Below are positions 61,287 to 64,000 of a stretch of 64,000 nucleotides of DNA, in pieces. Each line of letters starts with the position of its first letter. Positions within the stretch are counted from its first letter, which is position 1. Origin of the DNA: an uncultured Acetatifactor sp. (lineage in GTDB: Bacteria; Bacillota; Clostridia; Lachnospirales; Lachnospiraceae); the NCBI GenBank assembly GCA_947625475.1, contig CANQOL010000005.1, positions 48,254 to 112,253 on the forward strand. Direction: 5' to 3'. The notes beneath the pieces were generated by a model. It saw nothing but the letters and a program-made list of their open reading frames with translations. It was not told where the DNA came from and did no database searches. The translations under genes and the position numbers were made by a program.

Positions 61287-61969
61287 CCTAGAGCCATTTT
61301 CTTCCCTGCGCCCATGGCCTTTTTGACGGGGGGCAGCAGGAGGATGAGCACGGTGACAGCCGCCTCCGCGCAGATGTAGATGGCATTGTAGACCAGGGAG
61401 TAGGGCAGAGGGGCCCAGCCTTCCCAGGCATAGCTCCCGAAGAAGAGCCAGCCGGAGAGCACGGCAAACACATACCGCCCTGCCACGCCTGTCAGATATC
61501 CCTTGATCAGGCCGTTTTTCCGGCTGCAGAACAGGCCGGAGAGCCCCAGGGCCCCGAAGGCCAGCGGGTAGTCGATCAGCAGCTGCAGGGGGTAAAGCAC
61601 GTAGGGATCGATGATCAGCTGCAGCACACCGTAGGCCACGCCGGTGAGAATGCCGGCCCCCAGGCCGAACCAGTAGCCGGGCAGGCAGATGATCAGCATG
61701 GACAGCAGGGTGACGGATCCCCCGAAGGGAAACTCAAAGACCTTGATGTTGGACAGCACAGTGCCAAGTGCCAGGGAAACGGCGCAGAAGGCCAGCTGCC
61801 GGACCGTGAGCTTTGCGGAGCCCTTTGCCGCCTGCCCGGCTTTCCTGCGGACCAGGAACAGGGCCAGGGCCAGCAGAGCCGCAATCACGGCTGCCAAGAG
61901 CAGGTTTCCCAGTGCGGTGGGGACATAGGTTGTCTCTCCCCAATCATTGACGACAACATTGTAGAACAT
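61280..61969 (-). CDS. thiT: ThiT, thiamine-binding S-component of an ECF transporter
   Basis: This 229-aa membrane protein has about six helices. ThiT-like segments include FEFPFGGSVTLLSMLIICLP, FGLGAGILTGVAYGVLQL, DPYVLYPLQLLIDYPLAFG and GSYAWEGWAPLPYSLVYNAIY. These contain the aromatic and Gly residues that line the thiamine site of the family. It captures thiamine and works with the energising module encoded elsewhere. An N-terminal extension adds one more hydrophobic segment compared with the shortest family members. The TPP riboswitch directly upstream supports the assignment. Its 3' end lies within the 13-bp repeats. Confidence 0.93.
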   Translation of the reverse strand: MFYNVVVNDWGETTYVPTALGNLLLAAVIAALLALALFLVRRKAGQAAKGSAKLTVRQLAFCAVSLALGTVLSNIKVFEFPFGGSVTLLSMLIICLPGYWFGLGAGILTGVAYGVLQLIIDPYVLYPLQLLIDYPLAFGALGLSGLFCSRKNGLIKGYLTGVAGRYVFAVLSGWLFFGSYAWEGWAPLPYSLVYNAIYICAEAAVTVLILLLPPVKKAMGAGKKMALGQ

Positions 61970-61976
61970 AAAAAAT

Positions 61977-61998
61977 CCTCCTTATGCGGCTAAGGAGG
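61977..61998 (-). promoter_or_regulatory. Ribosome-binding-site sequestering hairpin of thiT
   Basis: On the reverse strand CCTCCTTA, a 6-base loop and TAAGGAGG form an 8-bp perfect stem whose 3' arm is the Shine-Dalgarno sequence, 7-8 bases before the ATG at 61969. It is the likely translational off-state of the riboswitch. Confidence 0.75.
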
Positions 61999-62119
61999 AA
62001 CAGCATCGGGCGCAGACGGATCACATGGCAAATCCATGACGGATCGTCTGTCAGGTTATCCCTGGAAATCTAACCTTGACAGATGCCTTGAAGGTGATCT
62101 CTCTTGTCAGAAAACGCCT

Positions 62120-62216
62120 GCTTCCTTACGCCGGTATTATCCGGTTCAAGTAGTGAGGGTCAGAGGCCGGCGGAATCCGAAAAGGTCCGCGGCTCAGTCT
62201 CAGCGATGTGCTCCCC
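62120..62216 (-). ncRNA. TPP riboswitch aptamer upstream of thiT
   Basis: The reverse strand reads GGGGAGC, then CGCTGAGAC, a variable stem, TGACCCTCACTACTTGAACC, and GGATAATACCGGCGTAAGGAAG. This is the conserved THI-box order (CUGAGA, ACCUGA-like and GGAUAAUGCCGGCGUAGGGA elements). It binds thiamine pyrophosphate. Between it and the gene lie alternative hairpins (62048-62081, CTGTCAGGTTA with TAACCTTGACAG) that can link ligand state to the masking hairpin. Confidence 0.93.
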
Positions 62217-62304
62217 TAGCATGTATTTTTTCTCATCATAGCGCACAGATCCCGGATTGTCAAGCCTGGGTCCGCGGTTGTTTGTCCGAAACGCCTGCGG
62301 TTTG

Positions 62305-63516
62305 TCAATATTCCTCGCTCAGCAAAAAATCCGCCACATGCATATTTTTAATACCCTCATAATTTCCGCCCGAAAAGTTGTCTAAGCTCAGGACATATTT
62401 GGGAAAATTGTCACGTATATCAAGTAAACGGCCGTATTCTCTTTCTTTCGTCTTTTCGGAGCTGATGCTCTGGGCAGCCTGAACATAAATTTTCTCGTTT
62501 TGCCTGACTGCGGCAAAATCAATTTCGCCGTCTCCTGCTTTTCCCACATAAACGGTGTACCCTCTTCTGCAAAGCTCAAGGTATATAATATTTTCAAGGC
62601 TTGCGGCAACCGTATCAGAGCTGTATCCTAGAACACTGTACCGCAGAGAGGTATCGGCGAGATAAAATTTTTCCTGCGTTTTCAGAATTTCCCTGCCGTG
62701 CAGATCATATCTTGAGCAGCGGTGGAGAAGGTATGCTTTTTCCAGCTTTTCCAGATAGCTATACACGGTTTCGTTATCAATTTTCCTGTTTTCTGACTTT
62801 AAATAATCTGAAATTGATTTTGCGGAAAAGGTATTTCCCACGTTATGAAACGTGTACTTTACAACACGCTCAAGCTGGTCGATTTTCCTCACCTGGTTAC
62901 GTCTTACAATATCGGAAAAAATGGTTGAATTGTAAATATCCCGCACGATGGTGTATATCTCGTCCTGGGAATATTTCTGCAGATGAACGGCAGGGAAACC
63001 GCCCAGACGGATATAATCTGCCAGCTCTGCTCTCGGGTCGGATATGGCGGTATAGGATTGCTTAAACATCAGATATTCTGCAAAGGACAGCGTGTAAATG
63101 TGAAAGGTGATATATCTTCCTGTCAGGTAAGTGGATATTTCAGAAGACATCATACGGGAGTTGGAACCGGTAACGTAGATATCCACATCGAAATCGGAAG
63201 CAAGAGAGTTGACGACCTTCTCCCATCCGCTGATTTCCTGCACCTCATCTAAAAACAAATAGGTTTTCCCTTTTGAAGAAATATGCTCCTTTAACTGAAA
63301 ATACATCTGGCTGGCCGTCATATTCTCAAATTCCATAGAGTCATACCGGCAGCTCACAATACGGTCATCGGGAATTCCCATTTCTGTTTTCAGCTTTTCC
63401 ACAATCATTTTCAGTATGGTGGATTTCCCCGAACGGCGCACACCTGTCAGCACCTTGACAAAGGGCGTGTTTGCATAAGCCATGATTTTATCCGTATAAG
63501 CAGGTCTGTAAATCAA
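62305..63516 (-). CDS. AAA ATPase with DUF4143 domain
   Basis: This 403-aa protein has an N-terminal P-loop (VLTGVRRSGKSTIL, Lys31), Walker B YLFLDEVQEI and sensor VTGSNSRMM. These are followed by the C-terminal DUF4143 winged-helix/nuclease-like part (NVGNTFSAKSISDYL, YLADTSLRY, then EIDFAAV). Such proteins are widespread in Lachnospiraceae; their role is unproved. A TTG start at 63516 is preferred, because GGAGGTGG precedes it and family members begin MIYRP. The alternative ATG at 63531 lacks a ribosome-binding site. Base composition is clearly more AT-rich than its neighbours, consistent with horizontal acquisition. Confidence 0.87.
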   Translation of the reverse strand: MIYRPAYTDKIMAYANTPFVKVLTGVRRSGKSTILKMIVEKLKTEMGIPDDRIVSCRYDSMEFENMTASQMYFQLKEHISSKGKTYLFLDEVQEISGWEKVVNSLASDFDVDIYVTGSNSRMMSSEISTYLTGRYITFHIYTLSFAEYLMFKQSYTAISDPRAELADYIRLGGFPAVHLQKYSQDEIYTIVRDIYNSTIFSDIVRRNQVRKIDQLERVVKYTFHNVGNTFSAKSISDYLKSENRKIDNETVYSYLEKLEKAYLLHRCSRYDLHGREILKTQEKFYLADTSLRYSVLGYSSDTVAASLENIIYLELCRRGYTVYVGKAGDGEIDFAAVRQNEKIYVQAAQSISSEKTKEREYGRLLDIRDNFPKYVLSLDNFSGGNYEGIKNMHVADFLLSEEY

Positions 63517-63643
63517 AACAGCCACCTCCATTGTCAGAAATATTGTACCCAATATCGTCCGCCGCCAGACGCACACAGGATCAGAAGCCTGCAGACGATT
63601 TTCCTGTGGATAGTATGCCGCAAATCATGCTGTTTGTCAATAC

Positions 63644-63666
63644 TTTTGCGGTTTAAAACCGCAAAA
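63644..63666. terminator. AT-flanked palindrome, possible bidirectional terminator
   Basis: TTTTGCGGTTT and AAACCGCAAAA form a near-perfect palindrome flanked by A and T runs. It lies in the 480-bp AT-rich end region (63517-64000), which has no intact gene. Confidence 0.5.
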
Positions 63667-63778
63667 AACCGAATAAATTTCGAGCGGATGGGAAAAGATA
63701 AATCAGAAGTAAAAAGTTCACGAAAGTTTAAAAGTATTGCCAGATGTATAATAAAAGCGGAGAAAAAAGGTGATATTC

Positions 63779-63938
63779 TTGAATACAACGGAGCAGGTAC
63801 ATCAAGAGGATTTAGCGTACTTGAAATCACTCCGATATACGGACGACGATCGGTTTGCCTTGCAGATAATTTAAAGGAGTGGCAGCCATGTGTAGAATTA
63901 TGGAAGATATGAGGGATGAAAAAGAAGCAATTTGGTGA
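63779..63938 (+). pseudogene. Decayed Rpn/transposase-like gene fragment
   Basis: A TTG start at 63779 after AAAAAAGGTG gives NTTEQVHQEDLAYLKSLRYT, then DDDRFALQII and a stop at 63872. This resembles the N-terminus of PD-(D/E)XK transposase-like proteins. Fourteen bases further, after AAAGGAG, an ATG at 63888 begins MCRIMEDMRDEKEAIW with a stop at 63936, which resembles their C-terminal region. The central nuclease part is missing, so this looks like an internally deleted remnant. A TATAAT box lies near 63747. Confidence 0.4.
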
Positions 63939-64000
63939 TATGTCAAGAGTAAATTGAAAAAGAAATAACCCAAAAACCAGTAAAAAAGGGTACAAGAAAA

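Overview
The window is high-GC, densely coded DNA from a Gram-positive, monoderm anaerobe. It is most likely a Lachnospiraceae-type Clostridia genome: it carries AddAB recombination genes, a TPP-riboswitch-controlled ThiT gene, Rpn-type nuclease/transposase genes, a DUF4143 ATPase, a LytTR response regulator and RsbW/STAS proteins. No tRNA, rRNA or CRISPR array was seen. The family assignment is inferred from gene content, not from a marker gene.

Left part (1-10,740): the 3' end of a uracil permease; an AbiE-type toxin-antitoxin pair with operators and a consensus promoter, whose toxin is cut short; a GH43 glycosidase; a reverse-strand protein that looks like an outlying member of the secretion-substrate family; an M19 dipeptidase; an XRE regulator; a HAD phosphatase; an Rpn gene; a YczE-like membrane protein; and a LytTR response regulator with no kinase beside it.

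Centre (10,740-51,300): one functional unit, and the most unusual part of the window. Four large paralogous proteins (680, 602, 1653 and 1181 aa) are built from shuffled copies of three helical modules and end in related basic tails with a TGPSR-like motif. Next comes a long operon starting with an RsbW-like kinase, a DUF1292 protein, a STAS protein and a CPBP protease. It continues with a type IV secretion-like machine: VirD4 coupling ATPase, two VirB6/TrbL-like membrane proteins, a VirB3-VirB4 fusion, a solute-binding-type lipoprotein, two related signal-peptide proteins with a C-terminal membrane anchor, a T4SS pilin, and two giant duplicated lipoproteins sharing about 1.28 kb of apparently identical DNA. 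A further modular paralogue (668 aa) closes the unit before a strong terminator. No relaxase, integrase, oriT-like element or VirB1-type hydrolase is visible. I therefore infer a protein-exporting (effector) T4SS rather than a conjugation module. A 20-bp direct-repeat array resembling LytTR sites lies before both the modular-protein operon and the secretion operon, about 40 bp before each proposed -10 box. This suggests the adjacent LytTR regulator switches on substrates and machine together.

Right part (51,300-64,000): an Rpn gene, then the DNA repair/recombination genes exoA-mpg-addB-addA (the last three overlapping or nearly so), a reverse-strand thiT with a TPP riboswitch whose last hairpin can mask the ribosome-binding site, a reverse-strand DUF4143 ATPase, and an AT-rich end with a palindrome and a decayed Rpn-like fragment.
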